From IMG/VR virus record IMGVR_UViG_3300045999_007984, positions 1 to 37,778 of that record: DNA of 37,778 bases; one strand, 5' to 3'. Position numbers and translations under genes: made by a program. This DNA is from a virus. The notes under the pieces are model-generated. The model was not told where the DNA came from. It saw only the letters and a program-made list of their open reading frames with translations, and did no database searches. This document shows positions 13,188 to 22,752 of the stretch, piece by piece (position 1 is the stretch's first letter; each line of letters starts with the position of its first letter).

Positions 13188-14333
13188 TCAGTATGCGAAC
13201 ACGCCGCCAGATTGGCCGGCGCCTGCTGTGGTTGATGCTGGTGCGCTGTACTTGGTGCCGAAGCCTGAACCATCAGACCAAGCGTAAGCATTGAACGCCG
13301 TTCCTGTTGAGCCACGTTGCAGCAACACAGCACCATTAGGTCTGAACGCTATACCTCGTCCGTTTGCACCAGTCACAGCTGTACCAGGGTCTGAGTATTT
13401 GGTACCGAAACCAGAGCTTGACCAAGGGTACGCAGTGATAGTTGGAGAGGCGTCGTGTGTTATGGCTATAGCTCCACCGGTAGGTGAGAACGCAAGGTCA
13501 TATGCGTTACCAGTTGGCAATGTAGCTGGGTTAGATACTTTGGTACCGAACCCAGACGATGACCAAGGATACACAGAGACATACGGGGACGAGTCGTGGG
13601 CAACAGCAATGAATGTGTCATCGTCGCTGAACTCGCAGTCACGTGCAGTGCCTGTTGGCACAGTTGCTGGGTTGGCGAACTTGGTGCCAAACCCTGTGCC
13701 AGACGTAAACGGGTACACTGTGATACGAGGACTTGACGCTGACGCAACAGCAATGTACGACCGAGTTGAGTCAAACGCTACACCGCGAGCAACACCGACA
13801 GGAAGTGTAGCTGGGTTAGAGTATTTCGTACCGAACCCAGATGAAGACCAAGGGTACACGTGTACAAGGGGGCTGGCATCGCCAACATAGGCGATGTCAC
13901 TGTCATTGCTGGTCCAGCGCACTGCTCTACCAGCGGTACCGATCATTGACGCTGGGTCAGAGAACTTGGTACCGAAACCAGAAGATGACCACGCCCACAC
14001 AACAATAGACGTAGAGGAGCTGGCTGTCTGCGCCACAGCAGTGCCAGCATAGTTACCAAACACGCCGTTACCCTGCGTTGTAACAAGTGTTGCTGGGTTA
14101 GAGAACCTTGTACCAAACCCAGTGCTGTCCGACCAGGGCCACGCATCAATAAACGGGGTGTTAGCGCCGGCAGCCATAATCACCGCAGGGTCTGGACCAG
14201 ACTTAAACCACTCTTTCCAAGAGCCAGCCACCCTAACCCACGCGGTTGTGACGGTCTTCCACGCACCAGACACTTTGACAGAAACACCAGACACAGTCTT
14301 CCAAGTGCCAGCAACTTTGACTTGACCGGTCAT
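13188..14333 (-). CDS. Tail protein with a seven-bladed beta-propeller
   Basis: This is a 381-residue protein. The first 45 residues contain three short repeats (VKVAGTWKTV, VKVSGAWKTV, VRVAGSWKEW). The rest is seven copies of a unit of about 46 residues whose core is IAVAHDSSPxVxVYPWSSS-GFGTKxSNPATLPTG. The first copy lacks its opening strand and the very C-terminus (SGGVFAY) supplies one, the Velcro closure typical of WD40-like propellers. The start is the ATG overlapping the preceding stop (ATGA). I infer a receptor-binding or adhesin role at the tail tip; sugar or protein ligands are both possible. Confidence 0.82.
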   Translation of the reverse strand: MTGQVKVAGTWKTVSGVSVKVSGAWKTVTTAWVRVAGSWKEWFKSGPDPAVIMAAGANTPFIDAWPWSDSTGFGTRFSNPATLVTTQGNGVFGNYAGTAVAQTASSSTSIVVWAWSSSGFGTKFSDPASMIGTAGRAVRWTSNDSDIAYVGDASPLVHVYPWSSSGFGTKYSNPATLPVGVARGVAFDSTRSYIAVASASSPRITVYPFTSGTGFGTKFANPATVPTGTARDCEFSDDDTFIAVAHDSSPYVSVYPWSSSGFGTKVSNPATLPTGNAYDLAFSPTGGAIAITHDASPTITAYPWSSSGFGTKYSDPGTAVTGANGRGIAFRPNGAVLLQRGSTGTAFNAYAWSDGSGFGTKYSAPASTTAGAGQSGGVFAY

Positions 14334-16459
14334 GGCGTGTACTTCAGCCAAACGTCACCGTTGGCCCCTCCAGTAGGATCCGATGTGGAGTGCGTGATAA
14401 GCCGCACACCAGCAGTATCGGCAGATGTGGTGGACGTCACGTTCAGGTTGACAGTAGGAGTAGACCCTTCGCCAGGTGTGTGCGTCACGCTGATGTTCGT
14501 ACCTGCCGCCACGTCAGCAACATAGTTACCTGTCGTGTCGGTACCAAGGTTGATTGGGTCGTTCACCCAAGCCGAGCCATCCCACTTGAGGAAGTCGCCG
14601 CTCGACGGCGACGGCGCTGTGACGTTACCAATGTTGTCAAGCGACATATCCCCAGCGACGGTTGACGGCGCTGTGTGCTCCCACAGTAGCGTGGTGCTGT
14701 TGTATTGCAGAAGGTCGTTGTTGTTTACGCTGCCGTTTGCTGCTGAAACATTGTGCAGCTCGCCAAGTTCGTAACCGTTTTGTACAGCAACATAAACTAT
14801 ACCGTTGGCATTGGCGCGGCAAACAACACCGATGAACACAAGATGTTCTGGGCCAACAGGCTTAGTCTTGGTAAACCCGCCATCCTCTGCAAGCCACAGA
14901 ATGTCTCCAGGTGTGTACCCAGTGGACAGGTTGATGCCGTCTACGTAGCCGCGCGTAACAACTGTGCCTTCAGCGTTGGCGGCCATACTGGTGGCGACAA
15001 TACCAAGAGTCTTCGATGATGTGGCGTCAGTGTCGTTGTCGGCGCGCTTGACGGTAGCCATATCGCCAGATGCGCCAAAGATGTACACAACCTCACCGAC
15101 GTTCAGTGTGGTAGCCTCAGCGTTCTTGACGCGGGACACAACAGAAGAGTGCTTGTTGATCCAGTTGGTACCGTTGTACTCTAGCGTGTCATACTCGTTC
15201 GGTGTGGTGATGATCACATCAGTCAAGTTGTCCAGTGCGGCGTTCAGCGCGACAGCTGCTGACGACGCCTCGCCAGGAGTGTGGGTGACAGTGATACCTG
15301 TGCCGGCGGTCACATCAGCAACATAGTTGCCGGTGGTGTCAGTACCAAGGTCGATAGCATCATTTACCCACGCTGTACCGTTCCACTTCAAGAAGTCGCC
15401 AGATGCTGGTGTTGGCGCGGTGACATCGCCAACGTCATCCAGCGCCGTAACAGAAGCCGTCACAGTGCTGTTCACCCAGGCTGTCCCGTTCCAGACCAGA
15501 GCCTGACCGTTCGACGGAGATGGTGCTGTCACGTCACCAAGGTCATCCAAGTTAAGGACAGCCGGTGCTGTAGACACAGCTGTCTGCTGCGCAATCCAAG
15601 ACGCACCGTTATCTGTAGTTGTAAACTTGTATATAGCCCAGTCATTAGCACCTTGCGGAAACGCAGGTGCTGATCCACCGGCCCAGTCAACAGTCATCAA
15701 GTTAGACCAGTACAGCGCCCGTCCACCAGTACCGTCCTGCCTGATGATAAGCCAGAAGTCAGCGGCTTGTTCCTCGTATGATACTGTTGGTGCGCCCATC
15801 AGCATATAGGTTGTGTTGACAAGAGTGTAATCAAAGTATGACCCAGTGTTGACCTGTGTGGTATAAGGCAGTGTAGAGTTGGTTGCCTGGACATCAGTTT
15901 GAATATCCAATGCCCAACCGCCACCGCGATTAGCCATAACGAACTCACCCTTAGACTGAATCCAAGTGTCTGTTGCCTGGTCGTAGCGTACAAGTGTTTT
16001 GTTGTTCTTACCTTCAGGTGTGTAGTTGTCAAATATTTTACCGCCGCCAGGCCACCAAGCAAGATCTCTACCGTTAGTACAGTTACCTGCAGGGTAACCG
16101 TTGATGACGCGGCTAACAGCATCGACACCACCAGCATAGCCGACGAGCGGCCAGATAGTTCCACTCTCAGCCTTTGGACCATACCAAGTCCACAGAGCTG
16201 GGTTTACGTTGTTGGTGCGCAGATAGTAGTCACCAATGTTTCCTGTCACATCGGTAGGTTCCGCAGATCCAGCAGTATACCCGTGTTCGGTCCACTGCTC
16301 AAACACGGAGGACAACACAGGGAACTCAGAGGTCTGAGTTCCAGGCTCCTCCACCTCTAGAGGCGTATAGTAGCCATAGCCGACAATGTTACCGTACTGG
16401 TCACCATACGTTATTTTGATAGTGCCGTCTTCGAGAGTTTCAGTAGAAAGAATATACAT
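14330..16459 (-). CDS. Large tail fibre protein with repeated modules
   Basis: This 709-residue protein has an N-terminal segment (residues 1-35) that is probably the virion-attachment part. Four copies of the common fibre module LDDxGDVTAPxPxxGxxLxWNGTAWVN lie at about 304-331, 340-367, 409-436 and 607-634, with a divergent copy at about 565-595. A longer unit with NLGTDTTGNYVADV and THTPGE occurs twice (about 370-408 and 637-674), visible also as DNA similarity. Such LDDL/NGTAWVN repeats are typical of host-recognition fibres. It follows the 521-residue fibre gene by three bases. Confidence 0.82.
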   Translation of the reverse strand: MYILSTETLEDGTIKITYGDQYGNIVGYGYYTPLEVEEPGTQTSEFPVLSSVFEQWTEHGYTAGSAEPTDVTGNIGDYYLRTNNVNPALWTWYGPKAESGTIWPLVGYAGGVDAVSRVINGYPAGNCTNGRDLAWWPGGGKIFDNYTPEGKNNKTLVRYDQATDTWIQSKGEFVMANRGGGWALDIQTDVQATNSTLPYTTQVNTGSYFDYTLVNTTYMLMGAPTVSYEEQAADFWLIIRQDGTGGRALYWSNLMTVDWAGGSAPAFPQGANDWAIYKFTTTDNGASWIAQQTAVSTAPAVLNLDDLGDVTAPSPSNGQALVWNGTAWVNSTVTASVTALDDVGDVTAPTPASGDFLKWNGTAWVNDAIDLGTDTTGNYVADVTAGTGITVTHTPGEASSAAVALNAALDNLTDVIITTPNEYDTLEYNGTNWINKHSSVVSRVKNAEATTLNVGEVVYIFGASGDMATVKRADNDTDATSSKTLGIVATSMAANAEGTVVTRGYVDGINLSTGYTPGDILWLAEDGGFTKTKPVGPEHLVFIGVVCRANANGIVYVAVQNGYELGELHNVSAANGSVNNNDLLQYNSTTLLWEHTAPSTVAGDMSLDNIGNVTAPSPSSGDFLKWDGSAWVNDPINLGTDTTGNYVADVAAGTNISVTHTPGEGSTPTVNLNVTSTTSADTAGVRLITHSTSDPTGGANGDVWLKYTP

Positions 16460-16462
16460 AGG

Positions 16463-18028
16463 TTATACCTCCAACCTAAACCACGGTAGTTTGTACTCGT
16501 TTGCCAAGTACTTAGCTGCGGTTCGTTTCCAGTTAGCATTTGATTGGCTAAACAACTTGCCATTTGTGTTGGCTGTCGTAGACTCTGTGGTATATGTACC
16601 GTAGTTTACCCTACCATTTGTGTCTGCTACCTCAGCCTCTGAACTAGAACGTGTCCTATTGTACGTTATCTTTAGAGTGGTGCTGTTGACGCTGGCTATT
16701 GTGTTTATGCCATCGTATCCTAGACCAACATCTGTTACGTAGATAGTGCTACCTACAGTGAGACCAGTGACAGAATCCATGGTGAGAGTAGCAACAGTAC
16801 CAGAGTGAGCGCGCTTTGTTGTTGTTCTGTACGAAGGAGACTTCCAATACGTGATGGTCTTGGTGGCCTGATCCACAGAAAGAAGATCCAGTGTAGCATC
16901 GTACCTAGCGTCTCCAAACCCAGATACAGCTACCTTAGTTCCAGCTTGGTCGCCAACCTGCCCGTAAAGATTGTCCACATTGTTCATCACAAGGGTGGCA
17001 ATGCCGTTGCTGTAGGAACGAGATACACTGGTTTTTGGAGTGTCAGGTCCTTCAAAGGATGTCGGCGGGCTGTTAAGAATGGTCTTGGATACATAGCTAG
17101 TATCGCCAACCTGCGTAGTTCCAACGTTAAGAATGTACGATGGAGAAATACCAAAGTCTGCAACACCGGTTGCGCCAGCAACCCTATAGTTGTACAACTT
17201 GATTGGTGCGCTTCCGCCTGATGCTAGAGCAACGGTAGCGTCAATGATAGTGTCCTCAGCGTAGTTCACGCTGTAGACTTTTACCAGACCAGGGTTACCA
17301 GTATTGGCAATAGTTACTGGGCCAACGCCAGTAGAAAGCCTTACTATCTCACCGCTGATTAGATAACCAACAGCATAAGCTGTGCCTGCCACAAGAGAAA
17401 TAGGAGATTCCAAGAGTTTTTGAGAAACCTGATCGTCAAAGTTGAAAATGGTAAAGTCGTCAGGTGTCTGACCAACCAGAGTAAAGTTGGTTGCTTTGTT
17501 GTTTGCATCTAGTGTGATTCTGTAAACCACAAACCAGCGCTTACCGCCATACTTCAAACCAGCGTTACCAGAGTCTGAATACCTAGCACCAGTTGTAGAT
17601 GTACCAGCAGCACCACCAGGAAGGTAGTAGTTGTTGTTACGGTAGAAAGTTCCACTAGTTGATATTGGCTGATTGTTGGCGTCCAGGCGCATGAGCGCCC
17701 AACCCTTGGCGTCTGTGGTACTGTTTAGTCTTGCACTACTAACCTTGGTTATAGTCATGTCGTACTTGGCGATGAACGTCGCAAGGTACATCTGATTTTG
17801 AATAACGTTGGTAGTACCACTAGGAATACTTCTGGGGTATGAGTGAATATACGACCTGGTTGAGTCCTCAACGTTGTTGAAAATGTCGCGACTCTGCCAC
17901 TGGCCCGAGCCGCTGTCAAACGCCAGCACCGTACCTTCGGTAGGTGCTGGAACTGTCACATTGGACAGGTCGTCCAGGCTGATGGTTTCGTCCAGCGTCT
18001 GCTGATAGTCAAAGGTAAAGAACGGCAT
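16463..18028 (-). CDS. Tail fibre/appendage protein with two beta-domain repeats
   Basis: This is a 521-residue protein starting at the ATG that overlaps the upstream stop (TGATG); an in-frame upstream extension of 17 residues is less likely. Near its start it has one ISLDDLSNVTVPAPTEGTVL module also used in the next fibre. Residues 335-398 and 404-475 are two copies of a beta domain with the pattern VATLTM..VTGL.VG..IYV..VGLGYDG...I.SVNS.T..ITY. The same domain is found in the tail nozzle protein and inside the capsid protein. I infer a distal tail structure; no enzyme motif is seen. Confidence 0.75.
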   Translation of the reverse strand: MPFFTFDYQQTLDETISLDDLSNVTVPAPTEGTVLAFDSGSGQWQSRDIFNNVEDSTRSYIHSYPRSIPSGTTNVIQNQMYLATFIAKYDMTITKVSSARLNSTTDAKGWALMRLDANNQPISTSGTFYRNNNYYLPGGAAGTSTTGARYSDSGNAGLKYGGKRWFVVYRITLDANNKATNFTLVGQTPDDFTIFNFDDQVSQKLLESPISLVAGTAYAVGYLISGEIVRLSTGVGPVTIANTGNPGLVKVYSVNYAEDTIIDATVALASGGSAPIKLYNYRVAGATGVADFGISPSYILNVGTTQVGDTSYVSKTILNSPPTSFEGPDTPKTSVSRSYSNGIATLVMNNVDNLYGQVGDQAGTKVAVSGFGDARYDATLDLLSVDQATKTITYWKSPSYRTTTKRAHSGTVATLTMDSVTGLTVGSTIYVTDVGLGYDGINTIASVNSTTLKITYNRTRSSSEAEVADTNGRVNYGTYTTESTTANTNGKLFSQSNANWKRTAAKYLANEYKLPWFRLEV

Positions 18029-18282
18029 CAGCCCACACTCCCATACCGCAGGTCGGCTGTAGCATCGCTGACAACACACACAGAAGCCCAGGCATCCATC
18101 TCACGCAACGTGTTAGGAAACTCATAGCCCATACCAGGCAGCAGCTTGAACCCATTGTTGGCTGACACAGACAAATCGGGCCCGAAGTACACTACGCCAG
18201 GCCCAAGGTTTTGCAGAAGAGGACGGGCATTATTGCCTATAGGCAACGACACAGCAGAAGTGGTCACAGTAATCTTGACCAT
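18028..18282 (-). CDS. Small virion-associated hypothetical protein
   Basis: This is an 84-residue protein, beta-rich by appearance (MVKITVTTSAVSLPIGNNARPLLQNL, then GVVYFG and a typical LLPGMGYEF turn). Small proteins of this look next to fibre genes are often head-fibre or decoration-like proteins, but this is not proved. It starts at an ATG sharing a base with the previous stop. A perfect 14-bp palindrome (TTGCCTATAGGCAA, 18233-18246) lies within the coding region. Confidence 0.65.
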   Translation of the reverse strand: MVKITVTTSAVSLPIGNNARPLLQNLGPGVVYFGPDLSVSANNGFKLLPGMGYEFPNTLREMDAWASVCVVSDATADLRYGSVG

Positions 18283-18653
18283 CAGCCGTTCTTCCTGGAC
18301 TCGAGCTCAGCGCGAAGCTTCGCGTTCTCTGCTCGGAGCTCCTCAACCTCCCGCTCGAGCTCCTTGATACGACGATCCTTCATAAGGTCAGAGGTGCGCA
18401 AAGCAGCCACCTCGCTGCGCAACTCGTCTAACTCCCGCTCAAGACGAGTCAGCTCCTCGCCACGGGCATCAAGGGCAGCCTGCAAAGCAGACACGGCTAT
18501 CTCCACAGCAGCCGTGACCTTAGAATCCAGGTCATCGAGGCTGAGCACACGACGCAGAAAAGCCTGACCGGTCTTGGACTTCAAGACAGCCCAAAGACTA
18601 CCGGCAACAGCAGCCAGCGGTCCAGCGAAAGGTATGACGTCGTTAGGATCCAT
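18282..18653 (-). CDS. Coiled-coil protein with one hydrophobic segment (holin-like candidate)
   Basis: This 123-residue protein has residues 7-24 (IPFAGPLAAVAGSLWAVL) that are hydrophobic enough for one membrane segment. Residues 60-118 are a strong heptad coiled coil rich in Arg, Glu and Leu (LTRLERELDELRSEVAALR). One membrane segment plus a charged tail fits a class III-like holin or a membrane anchor. It is the only clear membrane candidate among the late genes, which makes it the best guess for the missing holin. It has its own late-promoter element just upstream. Confidence 0.65.
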   Translation of the reverse strand: MDPNDVIPFAGPLAAVAGSLWAVLKSKTGQAFLRRVLSLDDLDSKVTAAVEIAVSALQAALDARGEELTRLERELDELRSEVAALRTSDLMKDRRIKELEREVEELRAENAKLRAELESRKNG

Positions 18654-18673
18654 AGTTACATTCCCGTGTCCTC

Positions 18674-18695
18674 ACCTATAAGCCCTGTCTCGACA
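18674..18695 (-). promoter_or_regulatory. Late promoter element L7
   Basis: On the minus strand TGTCG is followed by 10 bases and TATAGGT, then GAGGA. The element lies in the 46-base gap between the large internal protein and the coiled-coil gene, and the start codon is 23 bases after the TATA. It matches L3, L5 and L6 in spacing. Confidence 0.65.
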
Positions 18696-18699
18696 AGGC

Positions 18700-21600
18700 T
18701 TACGGCCTCTTGAAATAGCCCTGTTCAATAAACTGTGCCGTCAACTCTGGCCCAACACGGCGCACAGAGTCCCGCACCATCTGCTCATCCAGACCCATAT
18801 CCCCTACGGCCCTGTCAATCTGTGCGCCAATCTCGCCGACACGGCTCCGCAGCTCGCCGGCAATCTGCTCCTCAGTCAGAGTGGCAGTGTTCAAACCCAA
18901 GATCTGCGAACCAAAGTTGCTCAGCCAGCGGTCACGCTGGTCCTGGTCACCAAGACCAAACAGGCGTTCCATAACACCGATAGTTGGGATAGCGTCCCTA
19001 ACAAAATCCAGACGTCCTTGCCCAGCGACCTGCTCCCCTTCAGGGCTGAGCCGCACGTCGAACGCGCGCTCAGCAACCCCACCAACAACCGGCACAGCAC
19101 CAAGAGCTTGCAGCCAGGCTGGTGCGGTCTTGCCTCCCTCTTTGTACGATGCGCCAGTTACAATGTCTTTTCTGGTTAGGGCCTCAATAGGCGCGCGAAT
19201 AACAGGGCTTGTACCACCGACAAACTCCATAATGTCTGGTACGCCCTTAGCACCAAAGTACTTTTCAAGGTCAAAGATCGGGGACTCTGGGCCGATGGTC
19301 AGCTGCTTGCCGGCAATCTTAGAGCCGATAGCCCATCCGAACTTTTCGTTAATCCACTCGGGCATCCACTCGTTGTACATAGCCTCGTCTGTGCCGAACG
19401 CCTCTTTGGCGTTCTCGTTGAGGCGCATAAACGCGTTAATCTTGCCAGGTTCGTAGATTATGGAACGGAAAGCCAATGGGATAGAGTTACGTGTCCACGT
19501 GTAGAACGGAAGGATGTTGCGCATATATTTGCGCTCAAAGTCAGACAAGTTGCTGTAGTCGAAGTGCGTGCCCTTCATAAGGAGAGACGCAAGTTCCTTT
19601 CCTGCCTCATCAGCACCATACTTACGAACACCATTTGAAATAGCGGCTGTGCGAAGATACTGCTCTGCGTAGGTGTTGATAGTTTTGGTTGACTTACCAA
19701 GAGGGTTGCTGCCTGCCACAGTATCAGCGGCCTTGCCAAGACGGCCCAGCTCTTCACGAGTCTTGTTTGGATCGATGATACTAAGTTCCGCACCAGCATA
19801 GCGGCGCACGCCCTCAGACAAGTTCTCTCCCTCATATGCCGGCAAGATGTTAAAGGCGTCAAATACCTGTCCTTCGTCACGAGCTGCTACGTACACATCG
19901 TAGGCGTTTCCACGACCGACCCTAACTTTTGACAACGAGTCAGCAAGCTCACGTTCCACAAAATCTTCTAGGTCCGCACCGAACAGTTTCAAATCCTCGG
20001 CTTTCTTCAAAGCCTGGCGGCGCCCCTGCACAATAGCGTTAGCTACCTTGTAGTCACCACCTGTCACGCCAAGCATAAAGTTCTGCCACAGACCAGACTG
20101 GGCGTTTCTGATAGCGAACCCAGGGCCGCGACCGAACGTCGCGGACGCACGCCAAAACCGCATATAGTTGTCGTACGCTTCTTCGACAGTCTTGCGCAAA
20201 GGAGTCTTCGCACGGTTCAACACAACCATCTTGTTTACCGAATCAAGAATCAACTCTGTAGCAAAGTTATCCTGCAGCATATCTGGCACCACAGCACCAG
20301 CTACACCCTGACCTACTGCACGCAGCCCACGAGCCGCCAACACCTGGCCAGCCATATCAACTTGCGGTGTGACCGACAGAATACCTGCACGTGTGAAACT
20401 GCCAGCCTCATCAATCTGACCAATCTGATCACTGATACCGGCTGCGGTTTCACGCAGACCAGCGGCTGTCTCCAGCAGGGCCTCGTCCGCACCGGCTTTG
20501 GACGCAATGAACTCGCTAGCTTCATCCAAACTGCGGGCATAACGCAGCAAGTCTGCGTCAGAGCCAACCTGCTGGGCGATAAACTTGTTGGCCATCTCTC
20601 CAACCAGGCCACGAGACGAAGCCTCACGTTTTGCGGCAATAAGACCAGCAGCTTCCTTAGCGGCAAGCAACGCCTCTTTGGCTGTGCCGGCATACCGTTC
20701 AGCGCGTGCAATAGTAGCTTGAGCGGCTTTTTGCGCCTCATCAGTGGCTGCCTCACCAAGCCCTTCTCGTGCCGCAGCAGCGAGACGCTGCGCGGACTGC
20801 AGACGCCCAGACTGAATGTCGATCAAGGTGTTGACCATATCGGACACCAGATTGATATCGTTAGCATCAGTAGGGTCGAGCAGCTGCAGGAACTTCGTGG
20901 TAAAGTCCTCAACCGACAAGTTGTTGAACACGGTCTCGTCCACACCGCGGGCCGCCATAAGGACACGTTCAACGTTAGGCTGGTAGGTTACACCACGACC
21001 AACCTGCCGCAGCACACCACGGTTTTGTAGCTCCTGCACAAAACGACGCTGAGACAAAGCACGGCTCATACCCTCAGAATAGTTTACCAGAAGTTCCATA
21101 GGATCGGTCTCGAACACGTCTTCAAGAACTGTACGGTCTGCTGCGCGCACACGAGCATTAGCCTCGGCAGGGTTCAACCACCGCCGGCGCATCACACCGT
21201 TCTCGTCAGGCTCCAACGTAGAGAACTTGGTACGGCCCTTCAACGACTTCCATTCGCGCGCCCCACGGCCAGAGGCTACAACAGGCAGCTGCTCCCTCAA
21301 AGCTTCTTTGGCTTCTTTGGAAAACATCAAAGGCACATAGTCGTCAAGTTCCTGGAACTTGTCACCGAACACCTGCTGTGCCTCATCAGCGTACTCGTCA
21401 AACAGGTCAGTCATACGCCGTGCAACAGCACGAGCCTGGTCGTCCAGTTCCCTCTCAGCCACAGAAAGCGTCGCATCCTGCGCGCTTTCCAAAGCCTGCC
21501 GGTTCAAGAAGTACCGTTGAACAAGTTCCTTAGCCTGCGCTGGTGCACCCTTCTTGTATGCGAAGTCGTGCAGCACGCCAACCACAGAACCACCCTTGGC

Positions 21601-22752
21601 GCGGAACTGGGCAAGACGTTTAGCGTTGTTCTTCGTTGCGGTGCGCAAAGCATTGTACTCGTAGAAGCCACCCAACGCTGGGTCCTTCTTGTACAGGGAG
21701 GACATAGCACGCGCATACGCCTGTCCGTCCTTACCTCCAACCGCTGTAAGAGTAGCGTTGATAGCGTTGCTGATTTTGTTGTCGCCAAAACGAATAGCTC
21801 TACGGGCCTCGCCAAGTTCATCAAGAAGTGGCGCAACGCCAGCGGCCTTTGTAAGAGAGCCGCCCTTACCTACAGTCAATGTACGAGTAAGACCATACTC
21901 GTCCTTTAGCAGAGGGATACGGAAACCAATACCGCCCTGCATAACTTTAGGAACAGTGTTCTCAAAGATGTCGTACCCAGCGTCATCCCCAAGGTTCTTA
22001 GTCAACGACTCTAGAAGACCACGCGAACGAGACTTAGCATATCCTTCTGCCATGTCCGCCCCAAGACGTTGCGCGGCCTTTTCAAAGATCGCATCATCAC
22101 CAGCGTCCAACAAAGCTTTACGTGCAACATCGTCCAGACCGCGAGTAGCCAACTCCTCAACAGCCTCACGTCCAATCTTCTCAGCACCCTCTTGCAAAGC
22201 TTTCTTAGCGATTGCCTCAGTAGCCTGAACGCCGGCCTTCTTGGCTATGCCACCAGCACCAAGAGTTAGATACGTGGTTGGGTCAGCAAGTACGTCACCA
22301 GCAAAAGCGCCAGCAGCTTTCAGGTACTTAAGCCAGCGTGATTCACCTTCTCTGAACTTAAGAAGTTCAGTATCACCAGCACCGTATCCTTCGCTAACCT
22401 GGCGTGTGAAGTCACCCCACGACGCGTCGCCAGATCCGACCGCGTCTGACAGTTCCTTCAAACCAGAGAACACAACAGCACGAGGCTTATCAAGGATACC
22501 CAGAGCAGAGGAGAGAAGACCCTTGTCTTCCTTCTCCTCCTGCCCAAGGGCTGCAAGAACGTCCTGCGAACTTGTATATGAGCCGGCAGCAGTGTTCAAA
22601 GCCTGGGTGTCATATTGCGGGCTTACAGCGCCGCCGCCAATCTCAAAGAGTTTGCCTGTACCAAACCCGCGTTGAGCAAGTGAAAAGAAGTCAGTCGGCC
22701 CGCTGGTGCTAAGGCCGACACTCTTGAGATATTGCTCCCAAGGTGTAGCCAT
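18700..22752 (-). CDS. Large internal virion (ejection) protein, 1350 residues
   Basis: This is the largest gene of the genome, placed where podoviruses encode their largest injected core protein. The chain is mainly helical and alanine-rich, with long coiled-coil-like parts (about 650-750). A segment near residue 1080 (NILPFYTWTRNSIP, preceded by a Phe/Tyr-rich helix) resembles the conserved C-terminal core of big phage polyvalent/ejection proteins (LPD38-like). I searched it for T7-type or N4-type RNA polymerase motifs and saw none. No lysozyme motif is evident either. I infer that it leaves the capsid with the DNA and helps form the trans-envelope channel. Confidence 0.75.
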   Translation of the reverse strand: MATPWEQYLKSVGLSTSGPTDFFSLAQRGFGTGKLFEIGGGAVSPQYDTQALNTAAGSYTSSQDVLAALGQEEKEDKGLLSSALGILDKPRAVVFSGLKELSDAVGSGDASWGDFTRQVSEGYGAGDTELLKFREGESRWLKYLKAAGAFAGDVLADPTTYLTLGAGGIAKKAGVQATEAIAKKALQEGAEKIGREAVEELATRGLDDVARKALLDAGDDAIFEKAAQRLGADMAEGYAKSRSRGLLESLTKNLGDDAGYDIFENTVPKVMQGGIGFRIPLLKDEYGLTRTLTVGKGGSLTKAAGVAPLLDELGEARRAIRFGDNKISNAINATLTAVGGKDGQAYARAMSSLYKKDPALGGFYEYNALRTATKNNAKRLAQFRAKGGSVVGVLHDFAYKKGAPAQAKELVQRYFLNRQALESAQDATLSVAERELDDQARAVARRMTDLFDEYADEAQQVFGDKFQELDDYVPLMFSKEAKEALREQLPVVASGRGAREWKSLKGRTKFSTLEPDENGVMRRRWLNPAEANARVRAADRTVLEDVFETDPMELLVNYSEGMSRALSQRRFVQELQNRGVLRQVGRGVTYQPNVERVLMAARGVDETVFNNLSVEDFTTKFLQLLDPTDANDINLVSDMVNTLIDIQSGRLQSAQRLAAAAREGLGEAATDEAQKAAQATIARAERYAGTAKEALLAAKEAAGLIAAKREASSRGLVGEMANKFIAQQVGSDADLLRYARSLDEASEFIASKAGADEALLETAAGLRETAAGISDQIGQIDEAGSFTRAGILSVTPQVDMAGQVLAARGLRAVGQGVAGAVVPDMLQDNFATELILDSVNKMVVLNRAKTPLRKTVEEAYDNYMRFWRASATFGRGPGFAIRNAQSGLWQNFMLGVTGGDYKVANAIVQGRRQALKKAEDLKLFGADLEDFVERELADSLSKVRVGRGNAYDVYVAARDEGQVFDAFNILPAYEGENLSEGVRRYAGAELSIIDPNKTREELGRLGKAADTVAGSNPLGKSTKTINTYAEQYLRTAAISNGVRKYGADEAGKELASLLMKGTHFDYSNLSDFERKYMRNILPFYTWTRNSIPLAFRSIIYEPGKINAFMRLNENAKEAFGTDEAMYNEWMPEWINEKFGWAIGSKIAGKQLTIGPESPIFDLEKYFGAKGVPDIMEFVGGTSPVIRAPIEALTRKDIVTGASYKEGGKTAPAWLQALGAVPVVGGVAERAFDVRLSPEGEQVAGQGRLDFVRDAIPTIGVMERLFGLGDQDQRDRWLSNFGSQILGLNTATLTEEQIAGELRSRVGEIGAQIDRAVGDMGLDEQMVRDSVRRVGPELTAQFIEQGYFKRP

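Noticed and set aside
18233-18246. Perfect palindrome TTGCCTATAGGCAA containing CTATAGG
   Set aside because: As a late promoter the spacing to TGTCG would be five bases and the final T is missing. It is probably a coding coincidence, noted only as a palindrome.
18700-22752. The 1350-residue protein as a virion RNA polymerase (N4- or T7-like)
   Set aside because: I saw none of the characteristic polymerase motifs; the sequence is Ala-rich helical with an ejection-protein-like C-terminal segment. A profile or structure search should confirm this.
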